From Actinomyces capricornis (GTDB taxonomy: Bacteria > Actinomycetota > Actinomycetes > Actinomycetales > Actinomycetaceae): a stretch of 64,000 bases of DNA. Positions 50,058-59,569 of the stretch are shown here, one piece after another. The first letter of the stretch is position 1. Each line of letters opens with the position of its first letter. The DNA is taken from contig NZ_AP025017.1 of assembly GCF_019974135.1 (NCBI RefSeq), positions 248,001 to 312,000 on the forward strand. Direction: 5' to 3'. The position numbers and the translations under genes were made by a program. The notes beneath the pieces were generated by a model. It did no database searches, had not been told where the DNA came from, and worked only from the letters and a program-made list of their open reading frames with translations.

Positions 50058-51094
50058 GACTGACTCCTGTTCGCTCCCTGGGCAGCGGATCCGTCGGCGG
50101 GACGACGGCGCTTGGGCAGGAAGGCGGTGACGGGGAGCTTGGCGCCCTTGCGCGGCTTGCGCTCAGTGGAGGCGCCCAGGTCGGCTCCCAGGATCTTGAC
50201 GAAGGCGAAGGCGATGATGAAGACGTAGAGGAAGAGGATGAGCGCATAGGCCGCCGCACTGCCGTAGCGCGTATTGGAGGCCTCATCCTGAACCAGCATG
50301 GACATCGTCTCCACCGAGGCCTTGCGCGGCCCGATGAGGATGTAGGGCAGGTCGAACATGCGCAGGGCGTCCAGGGCGCGGAAGAGGACCGCGACCACCA
50401 GGGCCGGCTTGACCAGGGGCAGGGTGATGGCCGTGAAGCGCTTCCAGGCGTTGGCGCCATCGATCTTGGCGGCCTCGTAGACCTCGTCGGGGATGACCTG
50501 GAGCCCCGCCAGGGTCAGCAGGCCGATATACGGCGCTGTCTTCCACACGTCGGCGATGATGATCGCCCACTTGGCGCCCCAGTTCCCCGAGGCCCACATG
50601 ATGTGCTGGCCCAGGATCGCATTGGCCACGCCGTTCTGGTTGAAGATCCAGCCCCACAGGATGGCTGAGACGGCGGTGGGGATGGCCCAGGGCACCAGGA
50701 TGGAGGCGCGCACGATCCCGCGGCCCCTCATGGCGCGGTGCATGATGAGGGCCATGGCCACGCCCAGGATCGTCTCCAGGACGACGGTGACCACGCCGAA
50801 GAGCGTGGTGTTGAGCATGGCCGTCCAGAAGCGGCTGCCCGCAGCGGTGAAGATGTTGGTGTAGTTCTCCAGCCCGATGAAGGGCTCGCCCTCGGTGTAG
50901 AAGCCGGTCTCGGGGTCCAGCCCGGGCTTGCCGTACAGGGACTGGATGAGGGACTGGATGATGGGGATGACGATGACGATGGTGAGGACCAGGACGGTGG
51001 GGGCGATGAGGATCATCGCCAGCCGCGACTGGGCCTTCGCCCCTTTGGAGCGGTGATGCGGATCGGCCGCCTGGGCCGGCGTATGGGTGGTCAT
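50054..51094 (-). CDS. Carbohydrate ABC transporter permease (MalF type)
   Basis: A 346-residue permease with six to seven hydrophobic segments and the EAA loop VYEAAKIDGANAWKRFTAITLPLVKPA. A C-terminal hydrophilic tail of ~40 basic residues extends beyond the last helix. It is overlapped by the next permease gene. It lies 164 bases downstream of the binding protein gene, with a hairpin (51158-51193) in that gap. Confidence 0.92.
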   Translation of the reverse strand: MTTHTPAQAADPHHRSKGAKAQSRLAMILIAPTVLVLTIVIVIPIIQSLIQSLYGKPGLDPETGFYTEGEPFIGLENYTNIFTAAGSRFWTAMLNTTLFGVVTVVLETILGVAMALIMHRAMRGRGIVRASILVPWAIPTAVSAILWGWIFNQNGVANAILGQHIMWASGNWGAKWAIIIADVWKTAPYIGLLTLAGLQVIPDEVYEAAKIDGANAWKRFTAITLPLVKPALVVAVLFRALDALRMFDLPYILIGPRKASVETMSMLVQDEASNTRYGSAAAYALILFLYVFIIAFAFVKILGADLGASTERKPRKGAKLPVTAFLPKRRRPADGSAAQGANRSQS

Positions 51095-51157
51095 GGGTGT
51101 CCTTCGCGTGCCGTCCCCGCTTGCGCGGGCCGGGGGCGGCGTCCTGGCGCCTCACGG

Positions 51158-51193
51158 GCCGCTGGTGCCGGTCCTCTGGCCGGCACCAGCGGC
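51158..51193 (-). terminator. Intercistronic hairpin between the sugar-binding protein and permease genes
   Basis: A perfect 14-base inverted repeat, GCCGCTGGTGCCGG (51158-51171) with its complement (51180-51193), over an 8-base loop. Hairpins in this place commonly keep binding-protein expression above that of the permeases. Confidence 0.65.
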
Positions 51194-51258
51194 ATGCGCG
51201 TGGTGGGCGCGGGCCCGCCGCCCGCACTATCTGGGTCTGCTGACAGCTCGACTCGGGG

Positions 51259-52551
51259 TCAGCTCTCGATGCCCTGGAGGGTGGTCTCCATGGACTTGAT
51301 GGCCTCCTCGGCGGTGGTCTCCCCCTTGATGGCCGGGTAGGTGGCGTCCTGGATGGCGGCGGTCACGTCCCCGTACTGCACGGCGTGGGGGCGGCCCTTG
51401 GCCTTGTCCAGGGAGTCCTTGAGGATCGGCAGGTAGGGGAACTTCTCCAGCATCTCGGCGTCCTCGTAGAGGGAGCCCAGGATGGGGGCCAGGGTCTGGG
51501 TGTCCAGGGCGTAGCGCTCGGACTCCTCATTGGTGAACCACTTGACGAACTTCAGGGCGGTGGCCTTGTTCTTGCAGTTCGTGGTGATGCCGCAGTTGTG
51601 GCCGCCCAGGGTGGGCACGAAGTCCTTGCCGTCGATGCTGGGCAGGGCGGCCACGCCGAACTTCTCCGTGCCCAGGTTCTCCAGGTTGTTGGCGTACTGG
51701 TAGGGCCACTGGCGGTAGAAGAGGACCTTGCCGGACTCGAAGGCGTTGCGCCCGTCCTCCTCCTTCCACTCCAGGGCCTCCTTGGGGATGTAGCCGTCCT
51801 TGAAGCCGTTGACGGCGTTGGTCATCCCGGCGATGCTCTCGGGGGAGTTGAGCATGAGCTTGCCCTGCTCGTCGTAGAAGGCGCCGCCGGCGGTGTGGAT
51901 GAACTCCGAGATGTTGCAGGTCAGGCCCTCGTACTTGGCCCACTGCCCGCCGAAGCCGCCGATGGACTCATAGCCCTCCAGCTTGCGCACGGCGTCGACG
52001 GCGGCCTTGACCTCGTCCCAGGTGGTGGGCACCTTCGCACCGGCCTGATCCAGCAGGTCCTTGCGGTAGAACATGATGGGGGCGTCGGTGGCGAAGGGCA
52101 TGGCGTAGAACTTCTCGCGGTACACGCCCGTGTCCCACACCGCCTGGATGATGTCGTCGTTCTTCAGCTCATCGGCCGGCAGCTCGACGATCCACTGGTT
52201 GGCGGCGAACTCCGAGACCCAGATGTTGTCCACGGAGATGACGTCGTAGCTGCTGGAGCCGGTCTGGGCGTTGTTGATGAACTCACTGCGCTGCTGGTCG
52301 GCCTCGGCCGACAGCTCGATGAGCTTGACCTCCTCGTCGGGGTAGAGCTTGTTCCACTCATCGATGCGCTCCTGGACCTTGCCCCCGGAGTTGTCCTTGC
52401 CCTGCACCCAGGTGATCGGCCCGGTCCCCTCGAAGGCGACCGGCCCTCCGGACGAGGATCCGGAGCCCTTGTTGGAGCAGGCGGCCGCGCATGCCAGCGC
52501 GATCGCTAGCGTCGATCCCTGCATGAAACGGCGGCGGGGAAAGGTAGCCAT
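51259..52551 (-). CDS. Extracellular sugar-binding lipoprotein of an alpha-glucoside/maltose-type ABC importer
   Basis: A 430-residue solute-binding protein anchored to the membrane by a lipidated Cys. The signal peptide MATFPRRRFMQGSTLAIALA carries a twin-arginine-like start and is followed by a lipobox ending at the Cys in CAAACSNKGSG (about residue 25). The mature part is a family-1 type solute-binding fold with ISVDNIWVSEFAANQWI and FYRQWPYQYANNLE. AAGGAGG stands eight bases before the ATG. First gene of the operon; the promoter and operator lie just upstream. The exact sugar is inferred from the neighbouring glucosidase. Confidence 0.9.
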   Translation of the reverse strand: MATFPRRRFMQGSTLAIALACAAACSNKGSGSSSGGPVAFEGTGPITWVQGKDNSGGKVQERIDEWNKLYPDEEVKLIELSAEADQQRSEFINNAQTGSSSYDVISVDNIWVSEFAANQWIVELPADELKNDDIIQAVWDTGVYREKFYAMPFATDAPIMFYRKDLLDQAGAKVPTTWDEVKAAVDAVRKLEGYESIGGFGGQWAKYEGLTCNISEFIHTAGGAFYDEQGKLMLNSPESIAGMTNAVNGFKDGYIPKEALEWKEEDGRNAFESGKVLFYRQWPYQYANNLENLGTEKFGVAALPSIDGKDFVPTLGGHNCGITTNCKNKATALKFVKWFTNEESERYALDTQTLAPILGSLYEDAEMLEKFPYLPILKDSLDKAKGRPHAVQYGDVTAAIQDATYPAIKGETTAEEAIKSMETTLQGIES

Positions 52552-52609
52552 AGTGTTTCCTCCTTGAAACTCCCGTGAGAGGGAGCGGCAGATCCGCGCT
52601 CCCCATCCG

Positions 52610-52672
52610 CAGTCGACGCGCGTCGACTGTGTGTCAGAGGACACGTTACCGTGGAGTGACAGACGCGGTCAA
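52610..52672 (-). promoter_or_regulatory. Promoter and LacI-type operator of the alpha-glucoside operon
   Basis: On the minus strand, TTGACC (52672-52667) and TAACGT (52648-52643) stand 18 bases apart, a good -35/-10 pair. The perfect 20-base palindrome CAGTCGACGCGCGTCGACTG (52629-52610) begins about 13 bases after the -10, in the expected place for a repressor blocking the transcription start. The remaining part of the 408-base gap up to the fadD gene at 52960 shows no other gene. Confidence 0.8.
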
Positions 52673-52932
52673 TTCCGCGCGCCGCCGCAGAACCGGCAGC
52701 CACGGGCGGCCAGCCGCCCCTGCCAGCCGCCCCACCCGCCGGGGCCGGGTACCGGCATCGCGACCGACCCGCACCGCCTCCTCTCCCCCGCCCCTCACAG
52801 CGGCTCAGGACTCCCGCCCCAGGGACCCGAGGAGCCCGGCCCGGGCCGCCGGGGTGGACGGGCAGGGCCGGCCGATCCTGTGAAATCCTCCACAGCGCCG
52901 CTGCACTTCTGTGCCCCTGGGCGGCCTGACGG

Positions 52933-52960
52933 CCTCTCCGCCCCTGCGACAATGGCGGGG
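52933..52960 (+). promoter_or_regulatory. Candidate promoter giving a leaderless fadD transcript
   Basis: GACAAT ends six bases before the GTG start codon, so transcription would begin at or next to the start codon. CTGACG about 16 bases further upstream is a plausible -35. No ribosome binding site is present. Confidence 0.45.
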
Positions 52961-54855
52961 TGAGCACCCGCAACGACTCCTCCTCCCAGACCATCGCGCG
53001 ACCGTCGCAGTACCCGGCCGCCGTCGTCGACGGAGTCTCGGCCACCGAGATCCCCTTCGCCCCCGAGCCGCACTGGACCGTGCCCTGGATGCTGGCCCAG
53101 CGCATCGCCCGCAGCGGCGATGCCCCCCTGGTGGCGCGCAAGTCGGCGGTGACCGGGACCTGGCAGGAGGTCTCGGCCCGCACCTTCGGCCAGGAGGTGG
53201 CGCGCGTGGCCGCCGGCCTCATCGGGCGGGGCCTCCAGGCGGGCCAGACCGTGGGCATCATGGCCCACACCTCCTACGACTGGTTCCTGCTGGACATGGC
53301 CGTTGCCCGGGCGGGCCTGGTCTCGGTGCCCATCTACGAGACCAGCTCGGCCGAGCAGATCGAATGGATCCTCACCGACGCGCAGGTGCGCATGGTCATC
53401 ACCGAGAGCGGGGCCCTGGCCGAGCTCGTGCGCGGCGCCGCGCAGCGCACGAGCCAGGAGGTCGACGTCCTGGCCCTGGACGCCGACGCCATCACCGCGC
53501 TCATCGAGGCCGGCCGGGACATCACCGCGGCGCAGGTCGATGAGCGCACCGAGGCCCTCAGGGTCGACGACCTGTACTCGATCATCTACACCTCCGGGAC
53601 CACCGGGCGCCCCAAGGGCGTGGAGCTCACCCACCGCAACGCCGTGGGCATCCCCTACCACGGGGTGCGCTACCTGCCCGGCGTCCTGGAGGGCCCCCAC
53701 GTGCGCCTGCTGCTCTTCCTGCCACTGGCCCACGTCTACGCGCGCTGCCTCCAGCTGCTGTCCCTGGCCGGCGACGGCGTCCTGGGGCACACCCCGGATG
53801 TCAAGACCCTCCTGGCCGACCTCTCCTTCTTCGGCCCCACCTATGTGCTGGCCGTCCCCCGGGTGCTGGAGAAGATCTACAACGCCGCCGACGCCAAGGC
53901 CGGCAGCGGTGCCAGGCTCAAGCTCTTCCGGTGGGCCGCGAAGGTGGCCATCGAGTACTCCCGGGCCCTGGAGGCCCCCGAGGGCCCCTCGCGCTCCCTG
54001 CGCAGCGCCCACCGCCTTGCCGACCGCCTCGTCTTCCGCAAGATCCGGGCCCTGCTGGGCCCCCACGCGCGCTGCATCATCTCCGGCGGCGGCCCCCTGG
54101 GCCTGCGCCTGGGGCACTTCTACCGCGGCATGGGACTGATGATCCTGGAGAGCTACGGCCTGACCGAGACCATCGGCCCGGTCTCGGTCAATCCCGACTG
54201 GCTCAACAAGATCGGCACCGTGGGCCCGCCCGTGTGCGGCAACGAGATCCGCATCGGCGAGGACGGCGAGATCCAGGTCCGCGGCCTGGGCGTCTTCTCC
54301 GGCTATCACAACAACCCCCAGGCCAATGAAGAGTCCTTCACCCCCGACGGGTGGTTCCGCACCGGCGACATCGGCTCCCTGGACGCCGACGGGTACGTGA
54401 GCATCACCGGGCGCAAGAAGGAGCTCATCATCACTGCCGGCGGCAAGAACGTGGCGCCCAGCATCCTGGAGGACCGCCTGCGCGGCCACCCGCTGGTCAG
54501 CCAGGTCGTGGCCCTGGGTGACGGCGAGCCCTTCATCTCAGCCCTCATCACCCTGGACCGCGAGATGCTGCCCCAGTGGCTGCGCAACCACGGGCTGCCC
54601 GAGATGGGCGTGGTCGAGGCCTCCACCCACCCCCAGGTCCTGGCGGCCCTGGACCGGGCGGTGGCGCGCACCAACCGGGCCGTCTCGCGCGCGGAGTCCA
54701 TCCGCTCCTACCGGGTGCTGACCACCGATTTCACCGAGGCCAACGGCCTGCTGACCCCCTCCCTCAAGGTCAAGCGGGCCGAGGTCATGAGGGCCCACGC
54801 CCAGACCATTGCCGAGATCTACAGCGGCTCCCGCAAGGGCCCCGACGCCTCCTGA
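52960..54855 (+). CDS. fadD: AMP-dependent synthetase / long-chain fatty acid-CoA ligase, copy 1
   Basis: A 631-residue adenylate-forming enzyme that activates fatty acids to acyl-CoA. The P-loop motif is IIYTSGTTGRPKG (about residues 206-218), followed by ESYGLTETIGP, WFRTGDIGSLDADGYVSITG, and RKKELIITAGGKNVAPS; the C-terminal catalytic Lys lies in LTPSLKVKRAEV. It fits the group of FadD15-like long-chain ligases. The GTG at 52960 is the only start that precedes the conserved N-terminus. It is followed after 58 bases by a close paralogue in the same direction. Confidence 0.9.
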   Translation: MSTRNDSSSQTIARPSQYPAAVVDGVSATEIPFAPEPHWTVPWMLAQRIARSGDAPLVARKSAVTGTWQEVSARTFGQEVARVAAGLIGRGLQAGQTVGIMAHTSYDWFLLDMAVARAGLVSVPIYETSSAEQIEWILTDAQVRMVITESGALAELVRGAAQRTSQEVDVLALDADAITALIEAGRDITAAQVDERTEALRVDDLYSIIYTSGTTGRPKGVELTHRNAVGIPYHGVRYLPGVLEGPHVRLLLFLPLAHVYARCLQLLSLAGDGVLGHTPDVKTLLADLSFFGPTYVLAVPRVLEKIYNAADAKAGSGARLKLFRWAAKVAIEYSRALEAPEGPSRSLRSAHRLADRLVFRKIRALLGPHARCIISGGGPLGLRLGHFYRGMGLMILESYGLTETIGPVSVNPDWLNKIGTVGPPVCGNEIRIGEDGEIQVRGLGVFSGYHNNPQANEESFTPDGWFRTGDIGSLDADGYVSITGRKKELIITAGGKNVAPSILEDRLRGHPLVSQVVALGDGEPFISALITLDREMLPQWLRNHGLPEMGVVEASTHPQVLAALDRAVARTNRAVSRAESIRSYRVLTTDFTEANGLLTPSLKVKRAEVMRAHAQTIAEIYSGSRKGPDAS

Positions 54856-54913
54856 GGCCCGACGCCGTCGGCCTACCTCCATGGGGCGCCGAAGGAGGCG
54901 GCATACTTGGCCC

Positions 54914-56803
54914 ATGCCGCACCGCACCGCCCCCCAGCCCCATGAGCCCGGCGCATCCCAGTCCACCCAGGCCCGGGAGTTCTCCACCCGCCTCTGCCTG
55001 CCCGTGCACTCGGGGATGACCGCCCCCTGGGCGCTGGCCGAGCGTGAGCGCCGCAACCCGAGCGGGACCCTCATCGCCCGCAAGGCCTCATTGGGGCGCA
55101 GCTGGCGCCAGGTCAGTGCCAGGACCTTCCGCGCCCAGGTGCGCGAGGTCGCGGCAGGCCTGGTGGCCAAGGGCCTCCAGCCGGGCCAGGCCGTGGGCAT
55201 CATGGCCCACACCTCCTACGAGTGGACCCTCATGGACTTCGCCGCCTGGGAGGCGGGCCTCGTCGTCGTTCCCATCTACGAGACCTCCTCAGCCGATCAG
55301 GCCCAGTGGATCCTCACCAACTCGGATGTGCGCCTGGTGCTGGTGGAGAACGAGGCCATGGAGACCATGGTGGCCTCCCTGCGCGGCAGCGTCCCCGAGC
55401 TCGCCGACCTCCAGGTGCTGTGCCTGGAGCGGGAGGCGGTCCTGGAGCTGACCAAGGCCGGCAAGGGCGTCGACACCGCAGAGCTGGACCGTCGCACCGC
55501 AGCCTTGACCTCCTCGACCACCGCCACGATCGTCTACACCTCGGGCACCACCGGCCGCCCCAAGGGCGCCGAGCTCAGCCACGGCAACCTGGTCCAGCTG
55601 TGCGCCAATGTGTGCGAGCACGTCCCGGAGGTGATGAAGGCGCCGGAGGTGCGCATCCTGCTCTTCCTGCCCCTGGCCCACGTGCTGGGGCGCTTCATCG
55701 AGATCGCGATCGTGTGCTCGGCCGCCGGCGTGCTGGGTCATGTGCCCGATGTGCGCAACCTCGTCACCGACCTGGAGTCCTTCCGCCCCACCGCCGTCCT
55801 GGCGGTGCCCCGGGTCTTCGAGAAGATCTACAACGCCGCCGATGTCCGGGCCACCGGCACCCGCCAGAAGGTCTTCCGCATGGCCGCCAAGACGGCCATC
55901 GCCTACTCCCGCGCCCTGGACACCCCCGCGGGGCCCTCGCGGGGCCTTCGCGCCCAGCGCGCCGCCTTCGACCGCCTGGTCTTCAGCAAGCTGCGCGCGA
56001 TCCTGGGTGGGCGCGTCTCCTACGTCATCTCCGGTGGAGGGCCCCTGGGCGAGCGCCTGGGGCACTTCTACCGGGGAGCGGGGGTCAGCGTCCTAGAGGG
56101 CTACGGCCTGACCGAGACGATGGGCCCGTGCACCGTCAACCTGCCCAGCGCCACCCGCATCGGCACCGTCGGCCTGCCCCTGCCGGGCTGCTCGGTGCGC
56201 CTCGCCGACGACGGGGAGGTCCTGGTCAAGGGCATCGGCACCTTCACCGGCTACCACGAGGCGCCCGAGGAGACCCGGGAGGCCTTCACCGAGGACGGGT
56301 GGCTGCGCACCGGGGACCTGGGCTCCTTCGAGGCCGGCGGCTTCCTGCGGATCACCGGGCGCAAGAAGGAGATCATCGTCACCGCGGGTGGCAAGAACGT
56401 GGCGCCGGCCCCCTTGGAGGACCGTCTGCGGGGACACCCGCTGGTCAGCCAGGTGCTCGTCGTGGGGGACAACCGCCCCTGCGTGGGTGCGCTGCTGACC
56501 CTGGACGCCGAGATGCTTCCCCTGTGGCTGAGCTCTCATGGGCTGGCGGAGATGGACGTCGTCGACGCCACACGGGATCCGCGGGTGCGCGCGGCCCTGG
56601 AGCGGGCGGTGACCCGCACGAACGAGTCCGTCTCAAGGGCGGAGTCCATCCGCACCTTCACCATCCTGCCCACCGACTTCACGGTGGCCAATGGCCTGCT
56701 CACGCCCTCGCTCAAGGTCAAGCGCGAGGAGGTGCTCACTCGCTTCGCCGAGGAGATCGACGAGCTCTACACGCGGCTGCCCGACCGCGGGGCGCGGGCC
56801 TGA
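54914..56803 (+). CDS. fadD: AMP-dependent synthetase / long-chain fatty acid-CoA ligase, copy 2
   Basis: A 629-residue paralogue of the preceding gene with the same motif order: IVYTSGTTGRPKG (about 205-217), EGYGLTETMGP, WLRTGDLGSFEAGGFLRITG, RKKEIIVTAGGKNVAP and LTPSLKVKREEV. The two proteins align along their full length, so they arose by tandem duplication. The ATG at 54914 is preferred over longer in-frame readings that would start inside the end of copy 1. CATACT seven bases upstream suggests a leaderless transcript of its own. It converges on the chorismate mutase gene with 30 bases between stops. Confidence 0.9.
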   Translation: MPHRTAPQPHEPGASQSTQAREFSTRLCLPVHSGMTAPWALAERERRNPSGTLIARKASLGRSWRQVSARTFRAQVREVAAGLVAKGLQPGQAVGIMAHTSYEWTLMDFAAWEAGLVVVPIYETSSADQAQWILTNSDVRLVLVENEAMETMVASLRGSVPELADLQVLCLEREAVLELTKAGKGVDTAELDRRTAALTSSTTATIVYTSGTTGRPKGAELSHGNLVQLCANVCEHVPEVMKAPEVRILLFLPLAHVLGRFIEIAIVCSAAGVLGHVPDVRNLVTDLESFRPTAVLAVPRVFEKIYNAADVRATGTRQKVFRMAAKTAIAYSRALDTPAGPSRGLRAQRAAFDRLVFSKLRAILGGRVSYVISGGGPLGERLGHFYRGAGVSVLEGYGLTETMGPCTVNLPSATRIGTVGLPLPGCSVRLADDGEVLVKGIGTFTGYHEAPEETREAFTEDGWLRTGDLGSFEAGGFLRITGRKKEIIVTAGGKNVAPAPLEDRLRGHPLVSQVLVVGDNRPCVGALLTLDAEMLPLWLSSHGLAEMDVVDATRDPRVRAALERAVTRTNESVSRAESIRTFTILPTDFTVANGLLTPSLKVKREEVLTRFAEEIDELYTRLPDRGARA

Positions 56804-56833
56804 GGACAGGTGGGCCGGTCCGCCCGGCGGCCC

Positions 56834-57205
56834 TCAGTGCTCCTGCCCGCCCCCGGCGCGGATCTTCTCGTGGTGATGGATCACCTCGGCGACGACGAAG
56901 GAGAAGAACTTCTCGGCGAAGACCGGGTCCAGGCCCGACTCGCGCGCCAGCTCCCGCAGCCGGGCGATCTGGCGGGCCTCGCGCTCGGGGTCGGCCGGCG
57001 GCAGGTCCAGCTCGGCCTTGAGGTGGCCGACCTGCTGGGTGCAGCGGAAGCGCTCGGCCAGCAGGTGCACCAGGGCGGCGTCGAGGTTGTCGATGGTGGC
57101 GCGGTAGCGGGCCAGCTGCGGGGGGACCTCGCGGAGGACCGCGGGCTCGCCACCGACGGCGGGCACGGCATCCCAGCCGTGACCCGCGACCTGCTGGCCA
57201 CTCAT
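56834..57205 (-). CDS. Chorismate mutase, AroQ type
   Basis: A 123-residue all-helical enzyme that converts chorismate to prephenate for Phe and Tyr synthesis. The core [32 protein letters not shown] matches the first helix of the AroQ fold with the conserved Arg and Asp/Leu pattern, then [29 protein letters not shown] with the second and third helices. The ~28 residues before the core have no match. The ATG overlaps the clpX stop (ATGA at 57202-57205), so it is translated with clpX. Confidence 0.85.
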   Translation of the reverse strand: MSGQQVAGHGWDAVPAVGGEPAVLREVPPQLARYRATIDNLDAALVHLLAERFRCTQQVGHLKAELDLPPADPEREARQIARLRELARESGLDPVFAEKFFSFVVAEVIHHHEKIRAGGGQEH

Positions 57206-58500
57206 GCGGTGCGAGTCCTCTCCCCCGCCTTCGAGGCGGCCCGCAGGGTGCCCGATCCCGCCTCGTAGCGGGGGCGGCCCTGCCCGCGCACGGCGTCGGC
57301 ATCGACCACCACGCGCCCCACCTCTGGCATGGAGGGCACCTCGAACATGGCCTGGCCCAGGACCTCCTCGACGATCGAGGTCAGCCCCCGAGCCCCGGTC
57401 TGGCGCTCCAGCGCCAGGGAGGCGACGGCCTCGATGGCCTCCTCGGTCAGCTCCAACTCGACGCCGTCGAGGCTGAAGAGGTACTGGTACTGGGAGACCA
57501 GGGCGTTCTTGGGCTCGGTCATCACCCGCACGAGCTCGGGGACGCCCAGGTTCTGCACCGTGGCGATGACCGGCAGACGGCCGATGAACTCCGGGATGAG
57601 GCCGAACTTGTGGAGGTCCTCGGGCCGGACCGGGGAGGAGAAGACATCCTCGTCCCGCGAGGCCGACAGGTCCGCGCCGAAGCCCACGAACTGGGAGCCG
57701 GACTCCTTGCGCTGGCGCTGGCGCACGATGTCCTCGATACCCGCGAAGGCGCCGGCGGCGATGAACAGGACGTTGGTGGTGTCGATCTCCAGGAACTCCT
57801 GGTGGGGGTGCTTGCGCCCACCGCCGGGCGGCACGGAGGCGGTGGTGCCCTCGATGATCTTCAGCAGGGCCTGCTGGACGCCCTCACCGGAGACATCCCG
57901 GGTGATCGACGGGTTCTCCGCCTTGCGGCCGATCTTGTCGATCTCGTCGATGTAGATGATGCCCTTCTCCGCCCGCTTGACGTCCCCGTCGGCGGCCTGG
58001 ATGAGCTTGAGCAGGATGTTCTCCACGTCCTCGCCCACATACCCGGCCTCGGTCAGGGCGGTGGCGTCGACGATGGCGAAGGGGACGTCCAGGAGGCGGG
58101 CCAGGGTGCGGGCCAGGTGGGTCTTCCCGGTTCCGGTGGGTCCCAGCAGGAGGATGTTGGACTTGCCCAGCTCCAGGCCATCGCCCTCGGCCACCGAGCG
58201 CTCGCGCACCTGGACCCGCTTGTAGTGGTTGTAGACGGCCACGCTCATGGCGCGCTTGGCGGCCTCCTGGCCGATGACGTACTGGTTGAGGAAGTCGAAG
58301 ATCTCCTGGGGCTTGGGCAGCTCCAGGGGGACGCCCGCACCGGAGTCGCTGAGCTCCTCATCGACGATCTCATTGCACAGCTCGATGCACTCATCGCAGA
58401 TATAGACCCCCGGACCGGCGATGAGCTTCTTGACCTGCTTCTGGCTCTTGCCGCAGAAGGAGCACTTGAGCAGATCGACGCTCTCAGCGTTGCGTGCCAC
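57202..58500 (-). CDS. clpX: ATP-dependent Clp protease ATP-binding subunit ClpX
   Basis: A 432-residue AAA+ unfoldase that feeds substrates to ClpP. The zinc-binding domain has Cys 13, 16, 35 and 38 ([10 protein letters not shown] and [10 protein letters not shown]). Walker A is [15 protein letters not shown] near residue 120, Walker [12 protein letters not shown] near 185, then the pore-loop and RH region, with the sensor part [14 protein letters not shown] near 380. Length is normal. It lies 367 bases after clpP2 and overlaps the chorismate mutase gene. Confidence 0.97.
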   Translation of the reverse strand: MARNAESVDLLKCSFCGKSQKQVKKLIAGPGVYICDECIELCNEIVDEELSDSGAGVPLELPKPQEIFDFLNQYVIGQEAAKRAMSVAVYNHYKRVQVRERSVAEGDGLELGKSNILLLGPTGTGKTHLARTLARLLDVPFAIVDATALTEAGYVGEDVENILLKLIQAADGDVKRAEKGIIYIDEIDKIGRKAENPSITRDVSGEGVQQALLKIIEGTTASVPPGGGRKHPHQEFLEIDTTNVLFIAAGAFAGIEDIVRQRQRKESGSQFVGFGADLSASRDEDVFSSPVRPEDLHKFGLIPEFIGRLPVIATVQNLGVPELVRVMTEPKNALVSQYQYLFSLDGVELELTEEAIEAVASLALERQTGARGLTSIVEEVLGQAMFEVPSMPEVGRVVVDADAVRGQGRPRYEAGSGTLRAASKAGERTRTA

Positions 58501-58867
58501 GGTTCATCTCCTCCGGATCGGGGTAACCTCCAGGACCCTGGGGCCCGGGCCTCAGCCTACGGGTGCCATGGGAGGGCGCGCCCTGGGCGTCTCGGCGTGT
58601 CCGTCCGCAATATGCCATGTTCCTCACCTCGGTACCACCCCAATGGGGGGAATGGGCAAGTCGTCCTTGCTCCTCCCCGGCACCGACTCCGTTCCACGAC
58701 CTCGCCACCTTGCTGGGGCCGATCCACCGCCGTCGGCCGGCCACGCAGAGCGGCGCCCGGCTCGGTGGGGCGCGCCGCGGGGGCGGGCACCGTGGAGCCG
58801 GGCGCCGGTGACGTCGTCGAGCACGTGAGTGCCCGACTCCGGAGCACTCAGCAGTGCTCAGCAGCAC
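58501..58867. other. clpP2-clpX gap
   Basis: No gene can be supported here. GAGCACT and AGTGCTC (58842-58859) form a small hairpin directly after the clpP2 stop. The clpX side carries GGAGG upstream of its start and no clear -35/-10 pair. The gap is long for a coupled clp operon, so clpX may have its own promoter. Confidence 0.5.
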
Positions 58868-59566
58868 TCAGGAGGAGTGCGGGGAGGCCGGGGCCTTGCG
58901 GGAGGTGAGCACCTGATCCACGATGCCGTAGTCCAGGGCCGCCTGGGCGCTGAGGAACTTGTCGCGCTCCAGGTCCTTGTGGATGAGCTCGCGGTCCCGC
59001 CCGGTGTGGAAGGCCAGGGTGTCCTCCAGCCAGGCGCGCATGCGGTCGATCTCGTCGGCGATGATCTCGATGTCGCTGGCCTGGCCGTGTACGCTGTCCT
59101 GGGCCGGCTGGTGGATGAGGACGCGGGCGTTGGGCAGGGCCAGGCGCTTGCCCGGACTGCCGGCGGCCAGCAGCACCGCGGCGGCGGAGGCCGCCTGGCC
59201 CAGGCACACCGTCTGCACCTGGGGCTTGATGTACTGCATGGTGTCGTAGATGGCGGTCAGCGCGGTGACGGAGCCGCCGGGACTGTTGATGTACATGGTG
59301 ATGAGCCCGTCGGGGTCCTGGGACTCCAGGACGAGCAACTGGGCCATGATGTCGTCGGCGCTGGCGTCGTCGACCTGCACTCCCATGAAGACGATGCGGT
59401 CCTCGAAGAGCTTGGCGTAGGGGTCCTGGCGCTTGAAGCCGTAGGCGGTGCGCTCCTCGAACTGGGGCAGCACGTAGCGGGAGGAGGGCAGGGGGCCGGC
59501 CTGGCCGCTGTGCGCGGCGCGCTCGGCCTGGCGGGCGATGGCCTCGAAGTAGGGGCGAGTGGTCAT
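58868..59566 (-). CDS. clpP2: ATP-dependent Clp protease proteolytic subunit ClpP2
   Basis: A 232-residue serine protease subunit. The catalytic Ser lies in CLGQAASAAAVLLAAG, the His in VLIHQPAQ, and the Asp in HKDLERDKFLSAQ. The Ala-Ala-Ala after the Ser is the wording seen in actinobacterial ClpP2. GGSVTALTAIYDTMQ is the dimer handle region. It starts three bases after the clpP1 stop, so the two form the usual mixed ClpP1P2 tetradecamer. Confidence 0.95.
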   Translation of the reverse strand: MTTRPYFEAIARQAERAAHSGQAGPLPSSRYVLPQFEERTAYGFKRQDPYAKLFEDRIVFMGVQVDDASADDIMAQLLVLESQDPDGLITMYINSPGGSVTALTAIYDTMQYIKPQVQTVCLGQAASAAAVLLAAGSPGKRLALPNARVLIHQPAQDSVHGQASDIEIIADEIDRMRAWLEDTLAFHTGRDRELIHKDLERDKFLSAQAALDYGIVDQVLTSRKAPASPHSS

Positions 59567-59569
59567 GGG

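Noticed and set aside
58626..58640. A T-box-like sequence GGTGGTACCGAGG upstream of clpX
   Set aside because: It matches part of the T-box core, but no stem I, specifier or antiterminator partner is visible and clpX is not an amino acid gene; the GGTACC centre is self-complementary and can occur by chance.
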